A stretch of 64,000 nucleotides of DNA from Aureibacter tunicatorum (lineage in GTDB: Bacteria > Bacteroidota > Bacteroidia > Cytophagales > Cyclobacteriaceae), in assembly GCF_036492635.1 (NCBI RefSeq), contig NZ_AP025305.1, forward strand, positions 3,596,001 through 3,660,000, in the 5' to 3' direction. Position 1 is the first letter of the stretch; each line of letters starts with the position of its first letter. Under the pieces are notes generated by a model. The model saw nothing but the letters and a program-made list of their open reading frames with translations. It had not been told where the DNA came from and did no database searches. A program made the position numbers and the translations under genes. This document shows positions 28,049 to 37,180 of the stretch, piece by piece.

Positions 28049-28861
28049 ATGAGCAGAAAAGACTGGACCAATGAGAAAGTTTTTCAAAGGTTGCTGAACA
28101 ACAAAACGGAAAAAAGTTACTGGAAAAATATACAAGAATTAAGAAGTAGAGCAACGGAGGATATTTACAAGCAAGCTTACATTCTAGCAAAATCAGATAC
28201 TGAAAAGCACCAAAAAATAGGAATTGACATATTGGCTCAATTAGGTTACTCGCCAAGACTTCGCCAACAAGAAACAATTGATTTGTATTTCGAATTGCTG
28301 AACTCAATAAAAAGCTTGGAAGTATTATTCAGCTTGCTCTTTGGAATAAGCCATAACAATGACAATCTAAATGATAGTCAAGTATCCCAACTAGTGCGTT
28401 TCAAAAACCATAAAGACAAAAATATACGCTATAGCTTAACTCATGCTCTAAACGGGATCAACAATGGCAAATCAATCCAAGCGCTTATAGAATTGACAGA
28501 AGATAAATACGCTCCTATAAGAAACTGGGCGACATTTGGACTAGGAACTTTATGTTATGATACAAATGAGCAAATTATCGAGGCTTTGCAGAAAAGGACT
28601 AAAGACAAGCATCAAGAAACAAAATTAGAAGCACTTGTAGGTTTAGCCGAAAGAAACGTCACTTCGATCAAAGGTGAAATAATAAAGGAACTCAAAGGTG
28701 GTGAGTTTGGAACATTATTATTTGAAGCGATAACATTATTGAATGACAAAGATTTCATCCCATATTTAGAACACAACTTAAAATCTGCTGAAAAAGAAAA
28801 TGACATAAATGAAAGATGGTTGAATGATCTTAAAGGTTGCCTAAACAGTCTGCGTTCTTGA
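28049..28861 (+). CDS. HEAT-repeat protein
   Basis: 270 residues, cytosolic, alpha-helical throughout. Repeats of about 31 residues: HQKIGIDILAQLGYSPRLRQ, KNIRYSLTHALNGINNGKSI, IRNWATFGLGTLCYDTNEQI and ETKLEALVGLAERNVTSIKG, each with the D/N-x-x-V/I-R-x-x-A signature. Binding scaffold; partner unknown. Convergent with the lipoprotein at 28891. Confidence 0.88.
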   Translation: MSRKDWTNEKVFQRLLNNKTEKSYWKNIQELRSRATEDIYKQAYILAKSDTEKHQKIGIDILAQLGYSPRLRQQETIDLYFELLNSIKSLEVLFSLLFGISHNNDNLNDSQVSQLVRFKNHKDKNIRYSLTHALNGINNGKSIQALIELTEDKYAPIRNWATFGLGTLCYDTNEQIIEALQKRTKDKHQETKLEALVGLAERNVTSIKGEIIKELKGGEFGTLLFEAITLLNDKDFIPYLEHNLKSAEKENDINERWLNDLKGCLNSLRS

Positions 28862-28890
28862 CTTAGCAAAGCAAATTGAAATGATACAAA

Positions 28891-29844
28891 TTATCGATGA
28901 ACCAATGAAAAGTCATGATCAACCAACACAAGATTGATACAACTTGAATTATAGCATTGATATTCCTTCAAGGTCAAATATCCCTGAATTGTAAGGTTTT
29001 CATTGACATACACTACGCCATAATCATCCAGCTTATCAATGAAAACATGAGCTAAATGCAATTCATCTTCGCTTTTTACATAAAACTCTTCCATATCCCC
29101 CCTTTTTTGAAAGGCTCTAAACTTAAAATTCTCATCACTTAAACCATACTTTTTCAACAAAACAGAATCCAGTTTGCCTATCAAATAATCCTTTTGAAAT
29201 TCATATTCATCAAGACCATTTTTAGCGATTATAAGCTTCACTTGGTAAATATTATCTGAAATTAAATAAGCATACAACTTTATAAGATCTATCAAACGAG
29301 CTTTATTCGAAATATAAACTTCAATATTTCTCTTGGAACGGTCACAACAATCGCAATCAAGAAATATCAAAGCATCTTCAAAACTCATGTAAACACCATT
29401 GGCAAATACTGTCGCTTGTTCCTTCTCTCTAGTCAATATAAAAGAATCATTCACACCTTGCTCTTGCCGATAATTGCAACCATTGATGGGGAAATAATTA
29501 ATAAGCTCACTTTCAAAAAGCTGGTTTTCAAAATCCGTTTTAGAGTATTCATAACCACCTAATCTCAAAATTGAGTCATTCATTAGTATGATATTCTCTC
29601 TGGATTTTTTTCCATTTACAAAATTCAACTTTATACTATTATCAACTGGACTCAACCTAGCCTTTTGAGTGAATAATGAATAAATCAAATCAACAGAATC
29701 ACCATTGAAATTGAGCGCATATGGGGTCGACTCATTATAATTAAAATAATTGGAAATTTCCCAAACTCCATTTTCTATCTTTTTCGTTTCATTGCACGAT
29801 AAAGAAAAAAGCATCACCAAAAAACTTACAACATACCGAACCAT
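28891..29844 (-). CDS. Lipoprotein of unknown function
   Basis: 317 residues. Signal peptide MVRYVVSFLVMLFSLSC|NET (Cys17 lipidated). The mature region has beta-rich segments (GVWEISNYFNYNESTPYALN, LRLGGYEYSKTDFENQ) and a Cys cluster FLDCDCCDRSKRN near 160. The C-terminal third alternates helix and strand (ELHLAHVFIDKLDDYGVVYV). No family recognised. Divergent from the MarR gene across 118 bases, so the operator at 29915 may influence it too. Confidence 0.78.
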   Translation of the reverse strand: MVRYVVSFLVMLFSLSCNETKKIENGVWEISNYFNYNESTPYALNFNGDSVDLIYSLFTQKARLSPVDNSIKLNFVNGKKSRENIILMNDSILRLGGYEYSKTDFENQLFESELINYFPINGCNYRQEQGVNDSFILTREKEQATVFANGVYMSFEDALIFLDCDCCDRSKRNIEVYISNKARLIDLIKLYAYLISDNIYQVKLIIAKNGLDEYEFQKDYLIGKLDSVLLKKYGLSDENFKFRAFQKRGDMEEFYVKSEDELHLAHVFIDKLDDYGVVYVNENLTIQGYLTLKEYQCYNSSCINLVLVDHDFSLVHR

Positions 29845-29914
29845 GCTGCCATAAATTTAACTTTCACACTATTTAGCTATACAATATATGAAAATTCAAA
29901 AAAACATAATTTAA

Positions 29915-29926
29915 TTACCATGGTAA
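29915..29926. promoter_or_regulatory. MarR-type operator TTACCATGGTAA
   Basis: A perfect 12-bp palindrome of form TTACC-NN-GGTAA, at the -33 position relative to the -7 box TAGATTTG (29939-29946) and upstream of the MarR ATG at 29963. The same TTACC-NN-GGTAA form recurs at 30443-30454 before the DoxX gene. Autoregulation is the natural reading. Confidence 0.7.
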
Positions 29927-29938
29927 GTAAATTTTCAT

Positions 29939-29946
29939 TAGATTTG
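29939..29946 (+). promoter_or_regulatory. -7 box TAGATTTG for the marR gene
   Basis: TAGATTTG fits TAnnTTTG exactly. The operator at 29915-29926 takes the place where the -33 element would be. Transcription would start near 29953, giving either a very short leader to ATG 29963 or use of ATG 29972 or 29993. Confidence 0.5.
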
Positions 29947-29962
29947 ACATATCAATCATTAA

Positions 29963-30424
29963 ATGCAGCAAATGGGAAGAATTGAGGATGAAATGAACAC
30001 TAAGTTTGCAAACGGCAAACAAAGAATGATGTCCAGCATAGTTTTTACGAGCAACTGGATCCAAAATAGATTTGGTGATTTTATTAAACCTTTCGGAATT
30101 TCATCTCAACAATTCAATATTCTGAGAATTCTTCGCGGAGCTAAAGAGTGGCTTAGCATGAATGAGGTAAAGAAAAGAATGGTTGAGAAGTCTCCAAACA
30201 CCACCAGGCTTTGTGACAAACTTTTGGCTAAAGAGTTGATTCTTCGCGAAAAGTGCCATGAAGACAAACGTGTTGTATACTTGAAAATTTCAGACAAAGG
30301 GCTGGAATTATTATCTGAAATAGACCAAGCTGAAGCTCAAATTGACATGTGCGATTATTTTGAAAATTTCACAGAAGAGGAAGCTGATTTGGTCACAAAT
30401 GTTTTAAATAAAATGCGAGGATAA
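29963..30424 (+). CDS. MarR-family transcriptional regulator
   Basis: 153 residues. Winged helix: GISSQQFNILRILRGAKEWL, MNEVKKRMVEKSPNTTRLCD (recognition helix), LLAKELILREKCHEDKRVVY (wing) and LKISDKGLELLSEID. Helices at both ends give the dimer. Alternative starts are at 29972 and 29993. A matching palindrome lies before this gene and before the DoxX gene 69 bases downstream, so it probably represses both and is released by a small molecule. Confidence 0.93.
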   Translation: MQQMGRIEDEMNTKFANGKQRMMSSIVFTSNWIQNRFGDFIKPFGISSQQFNILRILRGAKEWLSMNEVKKRMVEKSPNTTRLCDKLLAKELILREKCHEDKRVVYLKISDKGLELLSEIDQAEAQIDMCDYFENFTEEEADLVTNVLNKMRG

Positions 30425-30442
30425 AAAATTTTGACCAATTAA

Positions 30443-30454
30443 TTACCTCGGTAA
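30443..30454. promoter_or_regulatory. MarR-type operator TTACCTCGGTAA
   Basis: Palindrome TTACC-TC-GGTAA, the second copy of the site at 29915, placed between a TTTG at 30430-30433 (possible -33) and the DoxX ATG at 30494. Binding here would block a promoter specific to the DoxX gene. Confidence 0.7.
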
Positions 30455-30493
30455 ATAATGTAATTACGAATTATAATTTAAAATAATATTATC

Positions 30494-30868
30494 ATGAAAA
30501 ACAAAAACTTGTTAATCTTCAGAATCTCAACTGCCTTGCTTACAATGCTAATGCTATTAAGCGCGGGCATGTATTTATTCAACTACGAAATGGTAAGTGA
30601 AACTTATATCAACATAGGTTTTCCAACTTTTATAATTTACCCTTTAGCCATAGCTAAAATATTAGGCCTCGTTGCTATTTGGACCAACAAATCAAAAACA
30701 TTGAAAGAATGGGCTTATGCAGGCTTTGCTTATGACCTCATTCTTGCCGTAGGCGCTCATGTCAATGTCAATGACGGAGAGTATTTTGGAGCGGTAATAG
30801 GCCTTTTGATTTTAGCTGTTTCCTATTATGCTGATAAAAAAGTCAACGCGGAACCTGTTGCCGCATAA
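30494..30868 (+). CDS. DoxX-like membrane protein
   Basis: 124 residues with four membrane helices: LLIFRISTALLTMLMLLSAG, FIIYPLAIAKILGLVAIW, AYAGFAYDLILAVGAHV and GAVIGLLILAVSYYA. The layout and the LAIAKILG and EWAYAGFAYD motifs fit DoxX-like proteins (PF13564), quinone- or thiol-related membrane proteins of poorly known role that often sit under MarR/HxlR control. Ends just before a perfect terminator hairpin. Confidence 0.9.
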   Translation: MKNKNLLIFRISTALLTMLMLLSAGMYLFNYEMVSETYINIGFPTFIIYPLAIAKILGLVAIWTNKSKTLKEWAYAGFAYDLILAVGAHVNVNDGEYFGAVIGLLILAVSYYADKKVNAEPVAA

Positions 30869-30875
30869 AATATTC

Positions 30876-30911
30876 AAAACTGTCGTTTCCACTTTAAGAA
30901 TCGACAGTTTT
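30876..30911 (+). terminator. Hairpin terminator after doxX-like gene
   Basis: AAAACTGTCG (30876-30885) pairs perfectly with CGACAGTTTT (30902-30911) over 10 bp with a 16-base loop. It ends in a T run and sits 7 bases past the stop. Confidence 0.75.
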
Positions 30912-30965
30912 GTTTCATAACCAAGCTAACAAATTAATCGAGTATTTAACAAAAATCCATCACGA

Positions 30966-32249
30966 TCAAGACTCATTGTTCAAAGCCATTATCGTCAAAA
31001 AAACATCATGAGCTATTTTGCCAAGCTCTTCGGTATTATTCGTATATTGAAGCCTCCTGAGTTCAAAGATCGGCACTGACTGTTTTTGAGGACCGATCTT
31101 ATCAAACATTCCCTCCCAGCTCCCCATCGTATTCAAATCTTCTTTTTGAAAATCAGGTCCCGGATAGTTTTTAGTAGTCAGAGCGTCCACGCCCAATGGA
31201 ATATTTCTTATCCAAAGTTCCCTAGACAAATGATCAAGATCTTGGATAGGCGCGTGCAAATTCTCTCTTCTGACACCTTTTGTAAAAAACTGTTCTTGCA
31301 TGAAATGAGGACAACGAAAAGAAGGATCAAAGTCGACCAATTCGAATATTCTCATAAAATACAATCCATCATCCTGCTGAAAAAACTGCTGTTCCTCATC
31401 AGGAAGCAACTCATAGATGCTTGCAAAATCCGTTCTGGCCATGACCGGAAACATGCCTTTGGTATATGTATGAAAATTGATCATCGGGCATTCGATATAG
31501 TTGACCATAAGCGTTACCAAACCGATAAGCTCAGGGCTCGGCTGATCGAAAATCATTTCATCCCCATGCTTTCCAAAGAACTTGTCCAAGGCTAGCCTAG
31601 CTTTATCATGGGCGTTTTTCATAGATTCCATTTCCAATCTTGCTGGAGGAGTGTTAACCGACTTGATTCGAGTCAGGCGCTCATTCATGGAATTAGAAGG
31701 CGGCAATTCGCCTGAGCGGTTTAATAGATCAGGAATCTTGGAAATTTTAAGTCCGACATTCGCTTGGGCATGAAAATCAGGAACCTCTCCCTTGGTATCG
31801 AATATCGCATCCTCCCTTACTACCTGTCCTTCTTGTCTAAGACATTCCACTGTAGGAAGCTTATCGCCATCAGCACGATATTCCCTTTCAAGGATATTTA
31901 CAACATTCTCGATTCTTTTAAATGTGTCCATGGTTGACTTCAAGCCTTCGGGCGTCTCAGGCTCCGGATCAGTCACAAACTCTGGTACAGACTGATCCGT
32001 AGGAAGATCGGCTGTTAATTGATATTTATCGCCTTTGAGCAAGACTTCCTTGCTTTCATGAGGATATCTGAATCCATAATTTTTCCTGCGAACAGCAACA
32101 GGCAACATTTTGAGATCTATCGGACTCCACGTTCGCCAGTTTTTCACTTCCACTTCAAAACCAACATCCCTTTGAATCACTCCACCACTCCCAATTGATG
32201 AAGGGAAAGACGTTTTTTTCTTTTGGACAGGAGTCTGGGAAGCGTACAT
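30966..32249 (-). CDS. Amidoligase-like protein with QKK/IQR leader, possible eCIS cargo
   Basis: 427 residues, no signal peptide. The disordered leader MYASQTPVQKKKTSFPSSIG plus GGVIQRD resembles the PxQKK and ITQR short motifs of the DUF4157 protein at 51049. The domain then begins DVGFEVEVKNW (GFEVE matches the amidoligase GxExE start), then VPEFVTDPEPETPEGLKS (the second acidic strand), MINFHTYTKGMFPV, and closes with PIFELRRLQYTNNTEELGKI, like the late E-x-R strand. Amidoligases make amide bonds using ATP on a glutamine-synthetase-like fold. The fold call is tentative; cargo status is inference. A monocistronic gene divergent from the LytS kinase. Confidence 0.6.
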   Translation of the reverse strand: MYASQTPVQKKKTSFPSSIGSGGVIQRDVGFEVEVKNWRTWSPIDLKMLPVAVRRKNYGFRYPHESKEVLLKGDKYQLTADLPTDQSVPEFVTDPEPETPEGLKSTMDTFKRIENVVNILEREYRADGDKLPTVECLRQEGQVVREDAIFDTKGEVPDFHAQANVGLKISKIPDLLNRSGELPPSNSMNERLTRIKSVNTPPARLEMESMKNAHDKARLALDKFFGKHGDEMIFDQPSPELIGLVTLMVNYIECPMINFHTYTKGMFPVMARTDFASIYELLPDEEQQFFQQDDGLYFMRIFELVDFDPSFRCPHFMQEQFFTKGVRRENLHAPIQDLDHLSRELWIRNIPLGVDALTTKNYPGPDFQKEDLNTMGSWEGMFDKIGPQKQSVPIFELRRLQYTNNTEELGKIAHDVFLTIMALNNES

Positions 32250-32384
32250 GACTTGTTAACCGCAACCAGAGAAAGTAGTTGGTAAATCGTCGATATTATA
32301 TCAATCTTTTACTTTCACCACCGATACTTGACGCTTGTGTACTTTTTCTTTTTTAATTAGCATGATCAGACTTTCTTTGTGTCA

Positions 32385-33476
32385 ATGAAAGGGATTAAAT
32401 ACATAACAGACAACAGGATCATTTCTCTCTATTGGAAATGCCAACTGATCGGATGGGGAACGGTATCCATATATTGGGCATATACGGTATATACCAGAGA
32501 TCAATTCGGCTTGTTTTTCACATTGCTTAATTATGTCTTGGACATTGCTCTGGGAATAGTTTTAACGCATATTTACAGACATTATGCTAAAAAACTCAAT
32601 TGGAACGAACATAATCTCGGCAATTTACTCATCAGAGTGATCCCTTCGGTTATATTCATGGCAATAGTTTATATGTTGTTTGCCAATCTCAAGACGCATT
32701 ATTTTTGCAACTTCATCGCCAATAAGAATTATCTGTTATTAGACTCTCTGGACAATTGGAACCCTGTATTGATTACCGGCTTGCGTCTGATGGCGATCTG
32801 GATTTTGGCTTATCATTTATACCATTATCATCAAAACAGACTGGAGACTGCCGAACAAAATGCAGAACTGCTGGTAATCGCCAAACAAGCTCAACTGGAT
32901 AACTTGTCTACTCAGCTGAATCCTCATTTTCTGTTCAACTCCCTTAACTCCATCAAGTCACTGATTATAGAAAACCCAAAGCTGGCAAGAAGAGCTGTGG
33001 ATTTGTTATCTGATATATTAAGAACCTCGCTTTATGAAAAAGATGCTCCCTTTATTACTATCAAAGAAGAACTGGCATTGGTAAAAGATTATATTGATCT
33101 GGAAAAGATCCGTTTTGAAGAAAGATTAAACATGTCTATAACTGTAGACAAGGAACTAGAAAGCTGCCTGATCTTACCACTAAGCATACAGTTGTTGGTG
33201 GAAAATGCAATCAAACACGGCATAGACAAGCGCATAAATGGAGGTGAAATAAAACTCGAAATTTCCAAAGCTGAAAATGATTTTAGAATTATCATTCAAA
33301 ACCCTGGAAAGCTATCTGAGAATCAAAGAGAAACTGGTATTGGAGTAAATAACCTGACCAAAAGGTTACAGCTTCATTATGATGGTAAAGCCGAGTTTGA
33401 ACTGCAAAATACAGATAATGACCTTGTGCAAGCTACCCTAACAATACCAATCCAAAGAGAATATGAATACATATAA
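32385..33476 (+). CDS. LytS-type sensor histidine kinase (His_kinase family)
   Basis: 363 residues from the ATG at 32385 (a GTG at 32379 is also in frame). Four N-terminal membrane helices (to residue 146: WGTVSIYWAYTVYT, LNYVLDIALGIVLTHIY, VIPSVIFMAIVYMLF, GLRLMAIWILAYHLY), a short coiled coil, then PF06580: LSTQLNPHFLFNSLNSIKSL with phospho-His181. The ATPase part has LVENAIKHGIDKR (N-box) and IGVNNLTKRLQLHY (G-box). The last codons overlap the start of the regulator gene. It should phosphorylate the LytTR regulator in response to an unknown envelope signal. Confidence 0.94.
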   Translation: MKGIKYITDNRIISLYWKCQLIGWGTVSIYWAYTVYTRDQFGLFFTLLNYVLDIALGIVLTHIYRHYAKKLNWNEHNLGNLLIRVIPSVIFMAIVYMLFANLKTHYFCNFIANKNYLLLDSLDNWNPVLITGLRLMAIWILAYHLYHYHQNRLETAEQNAELLVIAKQAQLDNLSTQLNPHFLFNSLNSIKSLIIENPKLARRAVDLLSDILRTSLYEKDAPFITIKEELALVKDYIDLEKIRFEERLNMSITVDKELESCLILPLSIQLLVENAIKHGIDKRINGGEIKLEISKAENDFRIIIQNPGKLSENQRETGIGVNNLTKRLQLHYDGKAEFELQNTDNDLVQATLTIPIQREYEYI

Positions 33477-34182
33477 AACCATCATCATAGACGATGAGCG
33501 ACTTGCGAGGGAAGAAGTAAAAAGAGCTTTGGCTGATTATCCCGAATTCATCGTAACTGGAGAAGCTTCTAATGTAAATGAAGCTCTTGCTCAGATCGAA
33601 AAAGAACGTCCTGACTTGATATTTTTGGATATTCATATGCCCGAAAAGTCAGGGTTTGAACTGCTTGAAGAACTGTCGATCGTTCCCAAAGTGGTATTTA
33701 CCACGGCTTATAATCAATATGCCGTCAAAGCCTTTGAAGTGAATGCTCTGGATTATATCGTAAAGCCTTTGAGGGAGGAACGTTTTGCTGTAACGATAGA
33801 GAAGGTCAAGGCTGATTTTTCAAAGATAGAAGTGAAAAAAGCTCCTTTGCCTATGCATTATAAGATTTTCATCAAAGACGGAGAGCAATGCTATTTCGTG
33901 CCTTTGAAGAATATTCGGTTGATTCAGTCCATGGATAATTATGCCCGTTTTCACTTTGGAGATAACAAGGCTATGCTCAAAAGATCTCTGAACCTCATAG
34001 AAGAAAAGCTTGACCCAACGGTATTTTTTAGAATCAACCGCAGTCAGATAGTCAATACAGAATACATAGAAAAAATAAGTCCGGGCTTCAAGCAAAAACT
34101 GAATATCACATTGACTACAGGTGAAACTCTTGAAGTGTCCAGCCGTCAGTCCGCCCGATTCAGAAATTGGAACAGCTTCTAA
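33463..34182 (+). CDS. LytTR-family response regulator
   Basis: 239 residues. Receiver domain 1-120 with IIDDERLAREE, phospho-acceptor Asp56 in IFLDIHMPEKSGF, Thr in VVFTTAYNQYAVKAF and Lys in DYIVKPLREE. LytTR DNA-binding domain about 135-239: YKIFIKDGEQCYFVPLKNIR, LIQSMDNYARFHFG, FFRINRSQIVNTEYIEKISP. The start overlaps the kinase gene by 14 bases, so the two are translated together. Its regulon may include the peptidase gene 113 bases downstream. Confidence 0.95.
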   Translation: MNTYKTIIIDDERLAREEVKRALADYPEFIVTGEASNVNEALAQIEKERPDLIFLDIHMPEKSGFELLEELSIVPKVVFTTAYNQYAVKAFEVNALDYIVKPLREERFAVTIEKVKADFSKIEVKKAPLPMHYKIFIKDGEQCYFVPLKNIRLIQSMDNYARFHFGDNKAMLKRSLNLIEEKLDPTVFFRINRSQIVNTEYIEKISPGFKQKLNITLTTGETLEVSSRQSARFRNWNSF

Positions 34183-34295
34183 AAACTAAGTTATCTTCCT
34201 TCGGAGTGAGCTAAGAGAGAGGGTTTTATCAAATCATTTTTCTTTTTGAATAAGCTAGCCTACCCTCTTTATGCATTCATAAACAATAACAAAAA

Positions 34296-36575
34296 ATGAA
34301 ATATACACTGACATTACTGATTCTGATATCCATTAATATTACAACTTTGAGTCAGTCATTTAATTTTGATAAATCAACGATATCTGATTCATTGGCTATT
34401 GAAAAAGCAATGAAAGAATTAGCTCAATCTTATATCGACTATACTCAATCAACAGCTTTAGAACTTGGACTAAGGGATCAATTTCAATTGGAAATATTGG
34501 CTGGTCAATATGAGGCTTCAATAAAGACGATAAAAAATCAGAGAAAACCATCAGAATCAAGACAAGGCCATGCTGCCAATATCCAATACGAGCTATTTGC
34601 CAAAGCTAAAAATGCACAGACCAATTCAAACAAGAGTTTCCAAGGTATATACAGATCTCTATTTAGAGAATATCTAAGCCAATGCAATGACACAAAAGCC
34701 TCGATGGCAACTATCAGCTTTACTACTTATGATGCTGTAGCGCAATTTACAGATAGTTTTAAAGACAATTACCAAAGCATTTCCAACCCCACACTGACAG
34801 CAGATGAAACTTTAGGGCTATTAAGAACCTACTTTCTATACTATGTTTATTCATCCACTGAGCCTATTATATTTGAAGAAGCAGATAGAGATGAAAACCG
34901 ACGATATCTCATACAAGAAGAACTGATCGTCTCGGATATAGATGGAGCTGAACTTTCAGTCATTATTGTAAGAAAGAGAAACATACGTAAAGCTCAGCCG
35001 GCGATTTTAATCTTCACCATATACGCAGACAATTCCAACAAGAACCAAGCGATGATAGCAGCATCCAAGGGCTATGTAGGTGTAATTGCTACTTCCAGAG
35101 GAAAGCGAAAAAGCAGTAATGCTATCGAACCTTATAAACATGAGCATAAAGACGTATATGCTGTGATCGACTGGATCAGTAAGCAAAGTTGGAACAATGG
35201 AGAGGTAGGAATGTACGGTGGCAGTTATAATGGATTTACTCAATGGGCTTCTATGAAAGAAAGCGTTCATCCCGCATTGAAAACAATAGTGCCTTCTGTT
35301 TCTGCTGCCCCGGGAATAGATGTGCCAATGGAAAATAATGTATTTCATAATTTCCCTTACAAATGGATTTCATACGTTACTAATAATCAATATCTGGACA
35401 ATAACGCTAACTTTGACCGAAAGCGATGGAACAGGCTTCAAAACACCTGGTTTGAAACAGGAAAAGCTTATAATAAGATGGACTCTATCGATGGAATACC
35501 CAATCCATTATTTCAAGAGTGGATCAGTCATCCTAGTTATGACAGTTATTGGCAAAGCATGATTCCCCACAAAGAGGAATTTGCGCATATCGACATTCCT
35601 ATATTATCGACTACTGGATATTATGATGATGGACAACGTGGCGCCATGTATTATTATAACGAGCACCTGAAATACAAACCCAATGCAGAACATTATTTAC
35701 TTATCGGGCCATACGATCACTGGGGGGCGCAATTTGCTTCAAGGGCTAACCTTAGAGGTTATGAGATCGATTCTGTAGCAACGATCAATATTCGCGAAGA
35801 GCTTGTCTTTGATTGGTTTGATTATATACTCAAAGGAAAGAAAAAGCCAGAGATACTCAAAGACAAAGTCAACTTTCAGGTAATGGGCAAGAACACATGG
35901 CTTCATGCGTCTTCACTTCAAGCAATGAATAATGATTCACTTGTTTACTACTTGAGCGATAAAAAATCTGACGAGTCTTATATGCTTTCTGATCAGAGTA
36001 TCAACAAGCAAGCTTCTTTAGAACTTAAGATCGATTTAGCAGACAGATCAACTTCCAATAATACGGATTATTATCCTTGGCCGATCATCAAAGACAGTAT
36101 CAACCTGCATGATGGCTTGGTATTCAAAACTTCAGCCTTTAAAGAAGAGAAAATCATCAATGGTTCTTTCTCTGGTGAATTGAATATAACATCAAACAAA
36201 AAGGACTTTGACTTCTCTGTCAATATCTATGAACGGACTCCAGAGGGAAAATATTTCCACTTGACCTATTATATCGGCAGAGCGAGCTATGCTAAAAGCA
36301 AAGAGAAAAGAGAACTCTTGATTCCTCATAAAGAAACAATAATAGCTTTTGACAATACACGGATAGTCAGTAAAAAAATAGCCAAAGGAAGCCAACTGAT
36401 CATTATCATCAATGGAAATAAAAACTCTTATTCCCAGATAAACTACGGCACAGGCAAAGACATCAGCACCGAATCAATACAAGATACCAACACACCGCTG
36501 ATATTGAAACTCAGTACCGAAAGTAAAATAAATATTCCTCTTTGGAACGAAGATGAAGAATTAAAAAAACTATAA
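34296..36575 (+). CDS. Secreted CocE/NonD-type hydrolase (X-Pro dipeptidyl-peptidase family)
   Basis: 759 residues. Signal peptide MKYTLTLLILISINITTLS|QSF. The S15/CocE alpha/beta hydrolase core begins about 205: LIFTIYADNSNKNQAMIAA, YAVIDWISKQSWNNGEVGMY, nucleophile GGSYNG with Ser310, acid Asp444 or Asp445 in YYDDGQRG, and His475 in GPYDHWG. From about 540 a jelly-roll C-terminal domain (PEGKYFHLTYYIGRASYA) closes the fold. It probably cleaves dipeptides or esters in the periplasm. The 180-residue N-terminal extension is helical. Part of the LytS-LytR locus. Confidence 0.92.
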   Translation: MKYTLTLLILISINITTLSQSFNFDKSTISDSLAIEKAMKELAQSYIDYTQSTALELGLRDQFQLEILAGQYEASIKTIKNQRKPSESRQGHAANIQYELFAKAKNAQTNSNKSFQGIYRSLFREYLSQCNDTKASMATISFTTYDAVAQFTDSFKDNYQSISNPTLTADETLGLLRTYFLYYVYSSTEPIIFEEADRDENRRYLIQEELIVSDIDGAELSVIIVRKRNIRKAQPAILIFTIYADNSNKNQAMIAASKGYVGVIATSRGKRKSSNAIEPYKHEHKDVYAVIDWISKQSWNNGEVGMYGGSYNGFTQWASMKESVHPALKTIVPSVSAAPGIDVPMENNVFHNFPYKWISYVTNNQYLDNNANFDRKRWNRLQNTWFETGKAYNKMDSIDGIPNPLFQEWISHPSYDSYWQSMIPHKEEFAHIDIPILSTTGYYDDGQRGAMYYYNEHLKYKPNAEHYLLIGPYDHWGAQFASRANLRGYEIDSVATINIREELVFDWFDYILKGKKKPEILKDKVNFQVMGKNTWLHASSLQAMNNDSLVYYLSDKKSDESYMLSDQSINKQASLELKIDLADRSTSNNTDYYPWPIIKDSINLHDGLVFKTSAFKEEKIINGSFSGELNITSNKKDFDFSVNIYERTPEGKYFHLTYYIGRASYAKSKEKRELLIPHKETIIAFDNTRIVSKKIAKGSQLIIIINGNKNSYSQINYGTGKDISTESIQDTNTPLILKLSTESKINIPLWNEDEELKKL

Positions 36576-36586
36576 ACTTAATACCC

Positions 36587-37180
36587 ATGACAAAGACAAT
36601 ACTAATTCAATTGACAGCAATATGGATTATTGCCGGCTGTACTCCATCTCAAACTGACAGGCCTCAGCCTCAAGATTATAAATTGGGTGAAAAATGGGTC
36701 TGGAAATGGCATCGCAAGGTAGAAGGAGAAGTCAAAGCAGAAGGAAAAGATATACAAGAAATAGTGGACTATAAAGGCGATTTGGGCTTTTGGAATGGAG
36801 TAGATACCGTTCAGCTTTCTGCTTCACTGGAATACAAACATGATGACACTCCCTTTCGTGACTGGCCCTTGTTTGTAGGAAAAAAATGGAAATACGAATC
36901 AGAATGGGAAAACAATGAAGGAACTACAGGCAAAACCAGTCAAGACGTGGAAGTCGTTGCCTTTGAAGAACTGAATGTGGAGGCGGGAAAATTCATGGCA
37001 TATAAGATAGAGTACAATGGCACAGTTACCAACTCCAGAGGCTTCAACGGGCAAATGTCTGATACCTGGTGGTACGCGCCTGAATTAAAAACTTATATTA
37101 AACACATCAATGACGATGGATACGGCATCTATACAAATGAACTATCGAGTTATTCGAATAAAAAAAGGGTTGTTAACTAA
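36587..37180 (+). CDS. Lipoprotein, downstream partner of the peptidase
   Basis: 197 residues. Signal sequence and lipobox MTKTILIQLTAIWIIAGC|TPS. The mature part is Trp-rich and beta-rich: LGEKWVWKWHRKVEGEV, WPLFVGKKWKYESEWE, VEAGKFMAYKIEYNG and DTWWYAPELKTYIKHI, a pattern seen in Bacteroidota lipoproteins with a twisted beta-sheet fold. It starts 11 bases after the peptidase stop, so same operon. Possibly a surface or periplasmic helper; function unknown. Confidence 0.85.
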   Translation: MTKTILIQLTAIWIIAGCTPSQTDRPQPQDYKLGEKWVWKWHRKVEGEVKAEGKDIQEIVDYKGDLGFWNGVDTVQLSASLEYKHDDTPFRDWPLFVGKKWKYESEWENNEGTTGKTSQDVEVVAFEELNVEAGKFMAYKIEYNGTVTNSRGFNGQMSDTWWYAPELKTYIKHINDDGYGIYTNELSSYSNKKRVVN

